Shown here: positions 47,106 to 58,937 of the stretch, one piece after another | Layout of the letters: each line of letters begins with the position of its first letter | Numbering within the stretch: position 1 is the first letter of the stretch | Assembly: GCA_002205965.3 (NCBI GenBank) | Contig: NADL03000065.1 | Span: 372,001-436,000 of the forward strand | Source of the DNA: Kappaphycus alvarezii | Lineage: Eukaryota; Rhodophyta; Florideophyceae; Gigartinales; Solieriaceae | DNA: 64,000 nucleotides | Direction of reading: 5' to 3' | Position numbers and translations under genes: made by a program | Notes under the pieces: model-generated | What the model saw: the letters and a program-made list of their open reading frames with translations, nothing else | Told to the model about the DNA's origin: nothing | The model's database searches: none

Positions 47106-47891
47106 TTGAACACTATCCAGTGGCCAATAAGAACCGCGATACGCTCGCTGTGCCACGTAGCCAGCCTGGCCCGAGCGGATCCAGAACAGGACTGGAATCC
47201 AGATCTGCGCTCTGTAAGCTGGGTCTACTGTACAGTTCCCGTCTACCCGTACGGTCAGGATTGGAAACACGTCAGCCACCCCAATTTTGGCAAGTACACC
47301 CCCGCTGGGACCAACCGGGTCCTGCCAAGCGGTCAGAGAGCCAATCAAACCTTGACACGTGGCGTCCGGAAATCGCCGATCCAGACCAATCAAATTCAAT
47401 CTATCTCAACCAATCACAAAGCGACAGCTGTCTCTACTGTTTCAGGTTCAGGTTCTACCGATATCGTTTCAGGTCCGACTCAGATTCAGATTTCAGATCT
47501 ACCTACTGTACCTCGCCGTCTACTGTCAGTTGTTGACCTTACAGTCCCCCCGCGCCTTACAGCTGCCGATAGCGGAAAGAACGGACCTCTACGTCTACGC
47601 CGCAAAGCCGACCGCCGACTGGCTGACAAGAACGGTGTCTTTAAGCCCAAAAAGACACGTGTCGCCGCTAAAAAACGCACGTGCAAATTGTGCAGTGTCA
47701 CTTGCAACGGGTCAAAGACGTTTTTTGACCACGTGAGGAGCAAGAAACACCTCAACCGCGTACAGGCCAAAAAGGACCCCCCGTACTGTACCGACTGTAT
47801 GCGCAAGTTTGACAGTCACTCGCATTTACAGCGCCATCTAGCTGGCAAAAATCATCTCAAGGTTGTCAGTAGTAAGCTAGAGCTAGTTTAA
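47106..47891 (+). CDS. Two-zinc-finger protein frame inside the copia element, before gag
   Basis: An open frame of 261 codons between the 5' LTR and gag. The C-terminal third has two fingers of identical spacing, C-x2-C-x12-H-x5-H: CKLCSVTC...HVRSKKH (about 47683-47751) and CTDCMRKF...HLAGKNH (about 47791-47859). This is the U1-like/JAZ spacing found in many double-stranded-RNA or snRNP-binding proteins. A Lys/Arg-rich stretch precedes them; the N-terminal half is Ser/Thr/Pro-rich. There is no ATG before the fingers in this frame, so the start is unclear: translation could begin upstream after a frameshift, or after splicing (a GTAAGT word lies at 46990). Standard copia elements have no such ORF here, so it may be a captured host sequence. 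Confidence 0.6.
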   Translation: MNTIQWPIRTAIRSLCHVASLARADPEQDWNPDLRSVSWVYCTVPVYPYGQDWKHVSHPNFGKYTPAGTNRVLPSGQRANQTLTRGVRKSPIQTNQIQSISTNHKATAVSTVSGSGSTDIVSGPTQIQISDLPTVPRRLLSVVDLTVPPRLTAADSGKNGPLRLRRKADRRLADKNGVFKPKKTRVAAKKRTCKLCSVTCNGSKTFFDHVRSKKHLNRVQAKKDPPYCTDCMRKFDSHSHLQRHLAGKNHLKVVSSKLELV

Positions 47892-48184
47892 TTTTTAGAT
47901 CTGGATGTCATTTCCTGTTCTGAATAAATTGAAATTTGAATTCTCAAATTAATTGTGATTTTTGCTCAGAAATTAAAAAAATTGAAATTAAAAAAAAATC
48001 AAATCGAAAAAGGGAAAAAGTTTTACAGTGGGACAAAAAGAAATCAAAGAACGAACAAACATTAGGCCACCCCAAAAAAAAAAACCAAAGTACACCAGTA
48101 CTAAAAGTGAAAACGGTATAAAGGCCATAATTTTTAAAAGCATGAAATCACCATTAATTTGAACTTGCAAAAGGGCATACTAGT

Positions 48185-49721
48185 ATGGTTTTTGGTCAAG
48201 GTATTAGGCAGACCACCGAATTGCAAAAGTCTCTTGTAGACTGCGTCAAAGTTTATGTTGAGGATAGTTCCCTCTCTGGTGATGAACTAAAGGCTCGCTT
48301 GCTTGAGGAATTCCCTATTCCCATGCTTTTCGGGACAAATTTTGAGCAATCCATCGATTATTCGCAAGTTGATTACATTTCTCGCCGAACGACATGTTCC
48401 AACTATCTGCCATGAATCTGCTGTCCTTTCAAAGACCTTTGCGTCAACTGTTCTCCGCAATGGTGATCTCAATAGAGCATTAAACCAAATTGATTCATAT
48501 TTCAACTCTCTTGCCTCACCATCTGGATCTCCGTTGCTAGCTCCAAACCCCATGCGTTCCACTCCAGTGCCCACCTAACCTTCTGCACCGCCGGAAGACA
48601 AGGTTTCGCACTACATGTCCATGCGCCTCAGGGAAGAAAATAAGAAATTTTCCGGTAGCCTAGTTGAATGTTGGAACGAGTTCATAGCTGAATATAAGTA
48701 TGCCTGCCAAGACTATATGCTCAATGATGAACAAAAGCTTAAGTATCTCCACCATCTCCTTACAGGAAATGCCAAAAGATTCTACATAACGAATGTGGAA
48801 GGTGTGTATGAGCATTATTCTCAAGCTCTTAAAGCGCTGGAAAGTGAATATAACTCAATTTCAAGGCAAAACAGAATTGCTGCGTATCTTCGAAACATTC
48901 GTGGCAGTCAGTATATTTCTCCTACTTGTACTGTGAATGACGCTATCGAGAAAGTCCACGAGGAAATATCCAAGCTCATTCCCCAGGCTCCACCTCATTT
49001 CCGTTCAGAAAGGCACAAAATTGAGTATCTTCAGTCCGCCGTTATTGGATTCTCCTGGGCTCGGGAACCTTGCAGCAGAGCAAATTATGGTGATTTGAAT
49101 TATCAATCATTTTACAGCCAGCTCATTTCTGCCGCCCAATTCGAGCAAGAGGAGAAGTTTGGACGAATGAGGGATCAGAGGAACCTACGTATGACATCGA
49201 TCTCAGATGCAGACCCTACACTCCGTAGCCGCATTGCTGATACATTGTACACTGGACAACCTCAATACGGCCGTGACCCGCGTTCTACCAAAGCCAATCG
49301 TCATGATGGTAACTCACGTAGTAACGGCACTTACAACATGCCAAGAAACAAACCTCGTGATGATAGAATTTGTTGGCGCTGTGGTAAACAGGGCCACATC
49401 CTTTCTCAATGTCGCCAATCAATGGCTGAGAATGTCGCCAGGAAGGTTCAATACTATCAGAGACGCTCATTTAAAGATCCGCACAAGGCCACGAAGCGAG
49501 TACTTTTTGAGCTCTGTCAGGAACTGGATAAAGACGATCAGTCAGCTGATGAAGAAACGCTGCCTGCTCAGGATTTCTTCGGAGACGTCAACAGTGATCA
49601 TGACATTCAGGGCTATGAAAATGAGGGAATGAATGAAGATGACTCACTGTATGTCCCTGAACAGTTATTCTCACAAATTACAGTCAAGGACCAACCGTCT
49701 TTGTATGACGAGCATTTTTAA
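48185..49721 (+). CDS. gag: gag of the copia element (frameshifted near its start)
   Basis: The first piece from ATG 48185 (VVLKARLLEEFP-like helical text) changes frame near 48310-48330, and a TAA at 48576-48578 interrupts before the main 368-codon frame (48615-49721). That frame has a retrotransposon capsid-like helical body and one CCHC zinc knuckle, CWRCGKQGHILSQC (about 49373-49414), followed by an acidic tail (DKDDQSADEETLPAQDFFGD). It ends with a stop at 49719-49721, before the protease, so pol expression would need frameshifting, readthrough or correction of sequence errors. Confidence 0.85.
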
Positions 49722-52700
49722 CTAGGGGTACTCAAACAAGCCGAAGTGCTCCTAACCAAAGGCAAACTGTAAGGGAACGCGACAAGGCTCCCACCTATAA
49801 CGTGAGACTCGTCTCTATTCCACGAAAGCAGAGAAAAATGGAAATAAAAACGTAAAGATCCATGAGATTTTGACGGTTAACAGCAAAAAATTGCCAAAGC
49901 ACTCCAATTCCGAGAAATTCCACGGAATGTGTCTCGACACTGGTGCCGAAAAAATCAGTGATTGGAAAATCACAAGCAAAGGCATATTGTGACTAAGCTG
50001 GGATTAGAATAAAACGTAAGCACGTCACAACTGCTTACAAGTTTGGTGATGGAATCTTCCCAAGTATTGCACAGATTCCAATCGTATTCCAACGCCTGAT
50101 GGTGCCTTTATCCCGCTATAAGTCTATGTAGTTGATGCCAATATTCCATTTTTGATTGTCCTAGAAGCTTTAGACAATTTGGACTTGTTGCGACAAAGTT
50201 GACAACCTACTTGTCTCCAAAATACATGGATGGACTATACCAATCACATGAAAACACGGTCATCTATACGTCGTGTGGGATTTTTCTGAAATACTTTTCA
50301 CAAAATCTCAGTTAAAGCGCCTTCATTTACATTTTTTCATCCGTCTGCCTCGAAGCTGTACAATCTGATTAGCAGAGCTAGACCAGGAAGCAACGCCCGA
50401 GACACGAGACTTGATTACAGAAATATCCAAACAACGCACATGTCAGCATTTTGAACCGAAACCCAGATCATTTCAGGTTAGCACGCCCAATGGAATCATA
50501 TTCAACCAAGAGTTAGCTCTTGATATTATGTTTCTTGACAAAAATCCTGTACTTCATATCGTGGATACACAAACCATTTCGGTAATGCTGTATTCTACAC
50601 AGTCAAAGTACGGAATCTATTTGGAACTCTTTTCTTGAGTGCTGGGCTACAATATACACTGGATTTTGACAAAATGAAAGTGGACCAAGGCAGCCAATTT
50701 GTTTCCAAAGCGTGGAAAGATTTGATAAAATCGAATGGAATCAAACTCAGCCTATCTGGAGTTGAAAGCCACAATTCTATTGGTTCTGGTGAACGTTACC
50801 ATGATCCGTTACGCCGTATTTACCACAAGATTCGCCATTCAGAGCCTGACGTTGAAATAGAACTCGCTCTACGTCTCGCCGTTAAGGCTATGAACGATAC
50901 TATGAACCCAGAAGGACTGGTTCCATCGTTACTCGTCTTTGGAGTTTTGCCGAGGTTTCCGGCCATGAATAGCGAACTTCCAAATCAAATGGAACGAATG
51001 AGAGCGCTCCAAATGGCAAGAGCTGAGATGGAAACTATCACTCAGAACTCAGACTCAGAACCGCTCTGAACTCGCAGCTTCCAAAATGCTCAACATGAAC
51101 TTAATGTTGGAAGTAAAGTTCTAGTCTATCGTGAAAGTCCAAACCTAAGTGGACAGGACCTTACAAAATCACGAAAATTAATGACAGACAAGTCTTTATT
51201 GACAGAAATGGCGAGGAAGTGCAACACTCACGCTCTCAAGTAAACCTTATTTCGATGATCATTTGAAACACTAGTCGAATTCACAATTTAAAGGGGTATA
51301 TTCTAAAATTCAACTCATTGACGTCATCAATGAAGTTTTACACCCACGAGATCCCAGATCCAATTCTGCGAGTTCTGAAAGCGAAACAGAAAGAAATAGA
51401 GGACTCGTTGAGAGAAATACCTGGAAATAGTCGCAGACACGACATACCAAAGAATGCTAATATCCTCTCTGGAAGATTCGTTCTTCAATCAAAAATAAGA
51501 ATACTGACAAAGAGGTAACAAAGCACGGTTTGTAGTACAAGGTCATAGGGACAAAGAAAAGAACTATCTCGTACATGACACTACGACTATACGCCAGCGT
51601 TCCACTCGCTTGTTAGTTGCAATTGCCGCAATGCTCGACTTTAGGATTTGGTCTCAAGACGTTAAAAAGCGTACTTACAGTCAGCTCAAAGTTTGATGCG
51701 CAAAGTTTACCTTAGGCCAACCAAAGACTTTGGATTACCTGAGAACCACTTACTTGAGTTACTGAAACCTCTTTATGGATTATCCGATTCAGGAGACTAT
51801 TGGAATCGCACTATGAATTCCCACCTGAAGAATGATCTCGGTATGACGCCAACCAATGGAGATCTTGCACTCTTCGCAAAGCGTACAGACGCAGAACTTC
51901 AGGGATTGGTCGGACATATGTGGACGATTCTCTACTTTGTGCAATAATGATTCGTTAAATTGTCCAAAAGACTCTTGATAATTTGAATCGAGAGAGAGGG
52001 AGTTCGATGACACTGTATTTGCAGGTGTCAGAGTAAAGAGAACTGATTATGGATTTGAGTTAAGTCAGGAACAGTATGTTAAGAAATTACGCATTCTGCC
52101 AATGGACGCCTCTTTTTCTGAGTTCAGATCTTTAAGACATAGATTGGCTTGGTTAACACATACAAAGCCTGAAATATGTTGTGCCGTTAATATGGCCGCG
52201 CAAGTGACTGAAACAAAATTCTCAGTGGAAGCAATCAAGCAGTTGAACAAAGTTTGAAGCATGTGCAGAACAACCCTAGTTCTTCACTTAAATATTACAA
52301 GTTAGACAAAACTCAATAAGGTTGAAAGTATATTCTGATCGTCGTTCGCAAATAACGACGACAATACTTCTCAACTTGGATACATTGTTTTGCTCACTGA
52401 CAAGACCGGACTTGTAATGTGCTGAGTTATTCTAGTCACAAGAGCCGCAGAGTAACGAGATCTGTTCTAGGCGCCGAAGTTTATGCTTTCGCTGATGCCT
52501 TCGATATTGGATACATGATCAAACACGACCTTGAATCATTGCTTGGAATCAAAATTCCACTCTCGATGTTTACGGACTCCAAGAGTCTATTTGATGTTAT
52601 CACCAAGTGTTCCTACACTTTGGAAAAACCCTCATGATTGATATTAGTTCTGTAAGAGATGCGTATGCCAAAGCGGAAATATCCGATGTTGGATTTGTGC

Positions 52701-52840
52701 GGACTGCGGACAACCCGCTGACGCCTTCACGAAGATCGCAAAGTGTGATGCACTAACTTATACCTCACAAAAAGTAAGTGTGATCTACCTGTTCAACAAT
52801 GGGTAATTCGTGATTAAGGATGGAGAAAACAATAGGTCAG
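49722..52840 (+). pseudogene. pol: pol of the copia element: protease, integrase, RT, RNase H
   Basis: Read across frames on +: protease with CLDTGAEK (catalytic D-T-G at 49936-49944), then FGDGIFPS and a VDANIPFLIVLEALD strand (about 50130-50180); integrase zinc region with LHLHFFHPSASKLY (about 50310-50360), core Asp in LALDIMFLD (about 50515) and in KVDQGSQF (about 50680), Glu in GSGERYHDPLRR (about 50790); RT from about 51460 with GRFV, LVAIAAMLDFRIWSQDVKKAY, LLKPLYGLSDSG and the active site YVDD (51917-51928); RNase H with [24 protein letters not shown] and ADNP (about 52460-52730). About eight frame changes interrupt it. Similar integrases are known from diverse protist and fungal copia elements. 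Confidence 0.9.
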
Positions 52841-52855
52841 GGCAAAGAGAGGGAG
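52841..52855 (+). other. Polypurine tract
   Basis: GGCAAAGAGAGGGAG runs directly into the TGTCAAG of the 3' LTR; one C interrupts an otherwise all-purine run. Confidence 0.7.
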
Positions 52856-53263
52856 TGTCAAGCCTATCAGGACACATAAACTATATTTATGTAGTATTTA
52901 CAGTCCTGTAGTATAGCTATTTTGCCCTTACTAGTATTCCTATCCTACGTAGTCTATATTTTCTCTATCCTATTGTACTGTTAGCGATGCCTGTTAGGAT
53001 CGTTGTAGTGTCAGGGTCACTAGGACCGTCCGCATGGATATCCGCTAGGGTTGTAGCTAGTAGTTAGTAGATGTGCTAGAGATAGACGACGGCATCTATG
53101 CCTATAAAGGGCCTCACCGCCTTGGGCACCAAAGTAAAACAAGCATCAACAATTTTATTTCAACCTACTCAACTGTTCTACGCTAGCAAAAACGTCTACC
53201 GTTTTTTCAGGCTCGCCGCTAACGCCGCCAGTCTGCTTTTTTCATCCTTGAATCTTTACGACA
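52856..53263 (+). repeat. 3' LTR of the copia element, 408 bp
   Basis: Aligns end to end with 46543-46955, shorter by several single bases (for example GGGG to GGG, AAAAA to AAAA, CCC to CC). Confidence 0.95.
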
Positions 53264-53268
53264 ATATT
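53264..53268. repeat. Target-site duplication ATATT, right
   Basis: ATATT directly after the right LTR; identical to 46538-46542. Confidence 0.9.
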
Positions 53269-53559
53269 TTAACAGTTTCTGAATTTGCAAGATATTTTTA
53301 ATTTGGATGAGTCTGTCAAATTCATGGGTTGATTTCTTATTTTAAGACACGCTGTCATAATATGTCAGTACAAGTCCAGGTTCTGGTGGTACTAAGAGTG
53401 ACTCTGAAAGGTCTATATAATGGTCACATTAATTCCCACCCCTGGCCGATGGGTGGCTGGCATGGGTATGCGATAGATGAGATATTTTACCTTGAGGAAA
53501 TATCTTCTAATAGTCTCTCTGGTTCACACGATTCCATTTGGTGCATTTTATGGCTCTTA
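53269..53559. other. Right flank of the copia insertion
   Basis: No recognisable coding sense. The last 50-100 bp before 53560 may be a very diverged continuation of the LTR fragment that follows (shared GGATACCC/GGAATAGCC-type text). Confidence 0.4.
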
Positions 53560-53908
53560 GGATGTTTCTTTGAGAATTTAGGGATACCCAAAAAGTCTAT
53601 ATAAGCGGAGTAAACTGCTTCCTCATGTGGAGGTCAAGCAAGTTGGCAGACAAATTCAAGCAAAGTCTTGAGTAGTAGGGAGTTGAGAGTCAACTTCAGA
53701 CCCGAGAAATCCTTTTCTTACGCTGCTCACAGAGCATCAGTGGTAGACCCTGCCCCTTTCATACTTGGTTGTAGCCCTCTCAACTCTCTTCCATATACAC
53801 TCCTTTTGTTCGTTCAACTATATCACGGTAGCACTTTTGTCGCATGCAAAACCTCCTTCTTGGGTAGTTGGTCTGAGTATCTCTTCTCCCGACGATTTAA
53901 CCCTATCA
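53560..53908 (+). repeat. Diverged gypsy-type LTR fragment, opposite orientation
   Basis: Reverse-complement match to the R/U5 end of the gypsy LTR (37063 to about 37400). It includes the TATA word (AGTCTATATAAGC near 53596), GCAGACAAATTCAAGCAAAG, the ACTTCAGACCCGAG block and the terminal CGACGATTTAACCCTATCA. It is more diverged than the two intact LTRs are from each other. It ends exactly at the LTR terminus (53908), but no primer binding site follows, so it is the 3' part of an older LTR or solo LTR. Confidence 0.8.
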
Positions 53909-54268
53909 GAAGTTTTGCTTCAGGTGTTGGAATCGTGTAGACATCGCGTTGTAAGGGTTTAGACTACATACAGGCCTGTTTCACGTCTCTGTACATAATA
54001 CGCAGTTGAAAACGTCCCAGCGTAAGAAAAATGACTCTGAGCATTATTTTCATAAGCATTTGGGAGTCGTTTGCGACTATATGTCGGTTTTTGTCCTGAT
54101 TTCCTTGAAAAATACAGCTGCATTTCAGACTTTCAGTTTTTGTGTCGGGGTCTTTGACACAAAGAACACATCTGTTACGACAATGTTCGGTTTGCTTAGC
54201 AATTCCTGCACTTTAACAATTCTTACACCGCCTTTTGCAACTATTCCATCGTATTGTGATTGTTTGAC
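53909..54268. other. No recognisable gene
   Basis: Short frames only. It may be the 3' end of the decayed - strand copia element that follows. Confidence 0.4.
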
Positions 54269-55348
54269 TCAGGCAAACCTGGGATCATGTTGATTATGCA
54301 CGTGTTCAACAAGGTTTACGTATGTGTCCATGTTTAATTTTTGGTCGGTAGGGTTGAGTAAATTTTCGACTGCCATGTGTGGGTGTTGGTACAGCTCAAT
54401 AATTGTCATATGAAAGGTATGTTCACGTCTTTTGTCGTCAAGGACGATTTTCAGGCGGTATGAACGATACAGAAACGTATACGGGCAGCCTTGTCCTATA
54501 TCCCATTTGTTCGCGGTAAACGAGAACTTCGTCACCTGTTGTTGCGTCGTCTAATGTTTCGTTTGCAGAGGCTGAGTTGTGAGCGCGGCAGAGACGTAAC
54601 TGGGTAACAATAGCTTCTTATTCACGTCGTGAAGTTTTCATTAGGTCCGTGTAGTTCGTGACTGTGGGGGCCATTTTGTTATATTGACCAGAGGGGAGTC
54701 TGGGCTAGGCACCGAAGGCTAGGATTTCCGGTGTAAAACTTTCCGTTCCTACTGTTTGGGACATGGCGAGATTGGCGTAGCCGATTATCAAGAACAAGGG
54801 GACAGCAGGGTGTTCGATGAATAACTTGTTTGCTAAGCGGCGAAGAAGATCGTGGTACCTTTCGGAGATCATGGATAAATGAAATTCGACGGCGATGGGT
54901 ACGGTATTGCAGCCAAGGGAGGACGCGAGGGTCTTGAACTGCACGGACATGAACGATTTTACTCGGTCTACCTAGAATTTGTGAGGGACTCTGAGGTATT
55001 TTATTACCCATATTGACATTAATGCTTCCCAAATTGTGTGCGAGTCCTGCTTGGAACGAATTGCGGCGCAGGAAAAATGAGTTTGTCGACATACGGCAAT
55101 GTATAATTGGTGTGCCACAGATAGACATGAAATCAATGACGACGTCCAAATTGAATACACACTGGTCAGGAAGCACAGCCGATGACGAGTGTGTCGTCTG
55201 GAATATACCTGACAAGCAGGGCAAGATGTTGTAATTTATTGAAGCTCAGCAAGGTCGGATGCGCCAGTTTCAAGTGGATATGCTCTGCGGAGAGCATTAT
55301 ACGCGGTGTCCGTTGGAGCTTGTTCAACATGTCGGTGGATATGCTCAA
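54269..55348 (-). pseudogene. Older Ty1/copia-type pol remnant (pre-integrase and integrase)
   Basis: On - from high to low: LKLAHPTLLSFNKLQHLALL (about 55280-55215), like the zinc/GAG-pre-integrase region; integrase core with NLDVVIDFMSICGTPIIH, first catalytic Asp (about 55155-55105); VDRVKSFMSVQFKTLASSLG with the second Asp (about 54970-54905); MISERYHDLLRRLANKLF with the Glu (about 54875-54825); ESFTPEILAFGA (about 54735-54707); and a C-terminal stretch KWDIGQGCPYTFLYRSYRLK (about 54510-54450). Several frame changes. The subfamily clearly differs from the complete element at 46.5 kb. No LTRs or RT were found. Confidence 0.75.
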
Positions 55349-57487
55349 GTTCCATATTGGAGGACAAAACTTAGTATGGGTTTATCTTGTTGGTAATAAA
55401 GGCAGCCGAGGCGGTGTGAAATTGTTATGTTTACCCCAATTGTTTTGAATGTGGCTGTGTTGCGGTCGGTAAATTTGTCACTGACGGTTCTAAAGTTTGT
55501 TTGCGTAGGAAGACCGACCAAAAATAGGAAACTGTTAGCTATTAAGATAGAAACGTAATCGAAATAGAAATTACCGGGTAGTCGGAACCGGATATAAATT
55601 CGACCGATTGCTCGGACGGGGATCTAGTTGGTGACTTGTCCACAAAATGTTATTTATGTCGAAATCGTATCGATCTGGCGTAGCTGCTGCGTGAAGTGGT
55701 ACGTTTTCAAGTACGCGAGCCACGGCGTAACGCCTGTGACACTTTAAGCGGTGCCTTATCTAAGAATAATCGTAGAACGGGGTAATCTTACCATGCTTAC
55801 GGTCGGTTAATTTTGAAACAAATCATTAATGCGTGGTAGAAGCACCAGTTTCTTGTACATTGAGTACTCATGACGAGGATTGCCTCGCTTCCTGCTGGAA
55901 TAATATACCAGCGATAGAAACAGATTTTACTGTTCAGTTTTTTCCTGTGAAAGTTGCGTTTTCAGTTTCATTGCATCGAGGACATTAAAACTTTACTCGT
56001 CAACGGAGCGATCGAATGCGGTGTTAAGAGATGGTGCGGGTTCCGCGTTTGGAGTATGGACCAGAGCTTCTTCTTAGCCTGACGAAAAAGAACATGAGAA
56101 TCCGGGCGGTTGGACACTGCTGGTATAGATGGAACGAAGAATTGCAGAATGAACAAATCAGGGTTTTACCATCTTGACCGTTAGATTTTCGAGCGGGAGA
56201 GAAGGATACGTTTCGTTGGTGGCAGTTTTGTCGTGGGCTAGTCTTGGGGCGCTGTCTAGTGCCCTGATAATGTCGCTGCGTACGGTAGTTGAGTGTAGAA
56301 AACTATGAGGAACCCCACATTATGCAATGCTTGAAGTACGAGTTACCATCTTGGTTATAATGAAGACTGATTGAAGTAACATCTATGTCACCTTCTTCGA
56401 CGAGGAAGGCGTTTTGATAAAGAAGGATTAATTGAAATCGATGTGCTCGATGTGGGAGCGGTTTCCTGCTGTCGAATGCACTAGTGCAGACTGTTGCGTA
56501 ACGTATTTGTATCTGTGTGTGTTGTGGTGGTAACTAGGGGCAAATGGAAAGGCTCAGGCTTGGCTGCCTTAACAATGCAATCACGGAGGAGGAGTTAGGA
56601 ATGGTATTCTGGGTCAAATAGGGACTGGGAATCACGGGCGAGTAGAAACTCAGGTATTTGGATTCTTGCGACGAATATTTTGTAAGAGCAAAGTGTTCAG
56701 TTCCGTTGTGTACATGTCGCGGTGATAAAAAGGTTCTGCATGCGAATAAAAGCATTGTCAACAAAGGCGGCCGCTGGGCAACATGAGCGATGTAGAAGCG
56801 TAGGGCGCTACCTTCGAACATTACATGGAGATCTGAAAGTCTCTGATGATTTTCGGACACCCAAAGCTTCACATTGCTGTTTGAACTTTCAACTTACTAT
56901 GGATATTATTGGAACTTCATGGGGTCTTGAATAGAGATCTGCGGAATAACGTGGGGCTTTGAGAAATTCCCGCTTCGCGTTATTTGTTGGACCCACTCCG
57001 ACAGAGGGTGCCATGGAAGTGGGTGCGGAAGTTGGGTTTTCTGGCTGTCGTGGCTTTTGCGCGTCCTAACAATGCGATAAGTCTCCTCTGTATAGGTTCT
57101 TCTGTTCTTGTGCCACACATTGCGCCATTAGTATCAAGTTAATCACTTAAGTTTCGCCTGGATAGTTTATGGACTTCATTTTTTCTCGAGGTTTATGTTT
57201 TTTTTAGCCTGACAGGAAGATCGTTTCCTGTGACTTCTTCTGTGCTCGTCCCTTCGATGAACTTATCAAGGTCGCTTCAGTGAAACTCACCTTCACTATC
57301 CATTGCAGATTAACGATTACATTTTGATGAACCTCAGGTTAACGGAGTCGCGCACTTAATTTGTTACTCGAGAATGGTCGTCTGGACTTTGTTGCGCACT
57401 TGTGGCGCTACCTTTAGACTGTGTTATGCTACGATTGCCTACCAGCAGACAAAATTTCGCACTCGATGTACTTCGGTCCTATCCGCA
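55349..57487. other. No recognisable gene
   Basis: Probably decayed transposon DNA upstream of the - strand copia remnant. Short frames on both strands, none with a signature. A protease active site was looked for on - and not found. Confidence 0.4.
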
Positions 57488-57668
57488 CGTAGTCGGGTTC
57501 CATCCTATTCGCGAATGAGGTCTGGAATATTAACGTAAAGTTAACAATTTGTATTGACTTGGAAAAATAATGATGGTATTCATGATTTCCTGCGAAAAGC
57601 GGAAGCTTCGGCCTGACTTCGACGACTGCTCTAACATTACAGAACATTACACTGTAGAAATCACTTTG
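57488..57668 (+). repeat. Dispersed repeat, copy 2
   Basis: Aligns by eye with 36286-36500 on the same strand, including the shared peptide reading NITEHYTVEITLWRED (about 57616-57663). Many substitutions and small indels separate the copies, so both are old. Confidence 0.6.
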
Positions 57669-58937
57669 TGGAGAGAAGATCACATTGGACGTAGCGCGCT
57701 CGTACGGTATACAGTATTACTCTACGCTGTACGAGTTTGAGGTGCGCGTACAGTGCACGGTGGTATATTTCGCTGCACTATCGAGGAAACTCGGACCTGA
57801 CGCTCCTCCAAAAGAAGGCAAGGGGTTGCTGAATTCCGAGGCAAGGAAGGGAGCTAGGTTCCGCTTGGCTCCAAAAAGATAAAAGAACTCCCACAACATT
57901 ACATGGAATCGCATCCAAAGTTCGAAGCGCCGATGAATAATTCCAATAACCTCACAATTTCTTCGATTTTTCTCCTTCTTGGGACGTTGTAGGCTTCTTT
58001 TTCGCGTATGAGAATATATTTATGCGCTGATCAGGGAAAATCACTCCAGCTCGTCTGCCACCTCGACTGCACGTCGTTTATACTTTGCTACGAGTATTTT
58101 GCGCCCGACGGGGCGTTGACGTAGGAGAAGAAGAACTACTCGACCGTGAAGGCCAAGCTCATCAAGAATCTTGGGAAACTTCGAAGCCGGAAGAAGAACT
58201 TCAGAAGGCTATCAGCGCTAGGTGGGATCTGAAGGACTTAACGGGCTCCCTCGCATAGTATTTATGGCGTTTATATAAAGAGTTAGATCCAATGATACAG
58301 TTTCGTTCAGCTTGCTTCGCAAGATAGTTAGAGAAACCCTAGATATGGTACAGATCGTAATTTTTGAGCCCTGGAAGACTACAAGGGGGTCATCAAGGCC
58401 GAAACGGACTTCGTAATTGGACCAACGACGTGCTATGGAGAAGAGAGCCAAAAGCATCCTCGCGTGGAGTAGACGGGCACTGTGACGGGAGAAGGGAGAA
58501 CGGTCGACCTACCTACCGACCTTATAAGTTAATCAGTCTAATAAAAAGTATCAAATACGGGACCGCGCTGCTGTCTTGGCGGCTTTTTGTACCCGCAGGC
58601 GGAGCGAGTAGCCTTATATCTACGTTTATGTAACAGTATAGGAGTGAAGGAAGCTACTGTGTTACCGGTCGCACTATACAGTACGATAGTACTGCTACCT
58701 GTCGACATTCTTTTAAGAATAGGACATATTCATCGGACATGCCAAGTCACCTCCATCGTGGCCCGCGATTGGACTCGACTTTTCGTACAGTATTCACTGT
58801 ACAACATACCCTCTGATTGGGCCAAAACGGCCCTTATACCTTAAACGGCCCAACTAATTAAATTCTTGAACTGAATAATACAAAACGTAAATAATATATG
58901 TGCACACTGTGAACTGATATAATTTACGTGAATAACT

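Larger units (their letters stand above)
46543..53263 (+). mobile_element. Complete Ty1/copia-type LTR retrotransposon
   Basis: A 6.72-kb + strand element with LTRs at 46543-46955 and 52856-53263 (begin TGTCAAGCC, end CGACA or TACGACA) and the 5-bp direct repeat ATATT on both sides (46538-46542 and 53264-53268). Internal order: a zinc-finger reading frame, gag with one CCHC knuckle, protease, integrase, reverse transcriptase, RNase H. Integrase before RT defines the copia group. A purine run (52841-52855) abuts the 3' LTR. No clear tRNA primer site follows the 5' LTR. The LTRs are nearly identical, several differences being one-base run contractions in the right copy. Confidence 0.95.
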
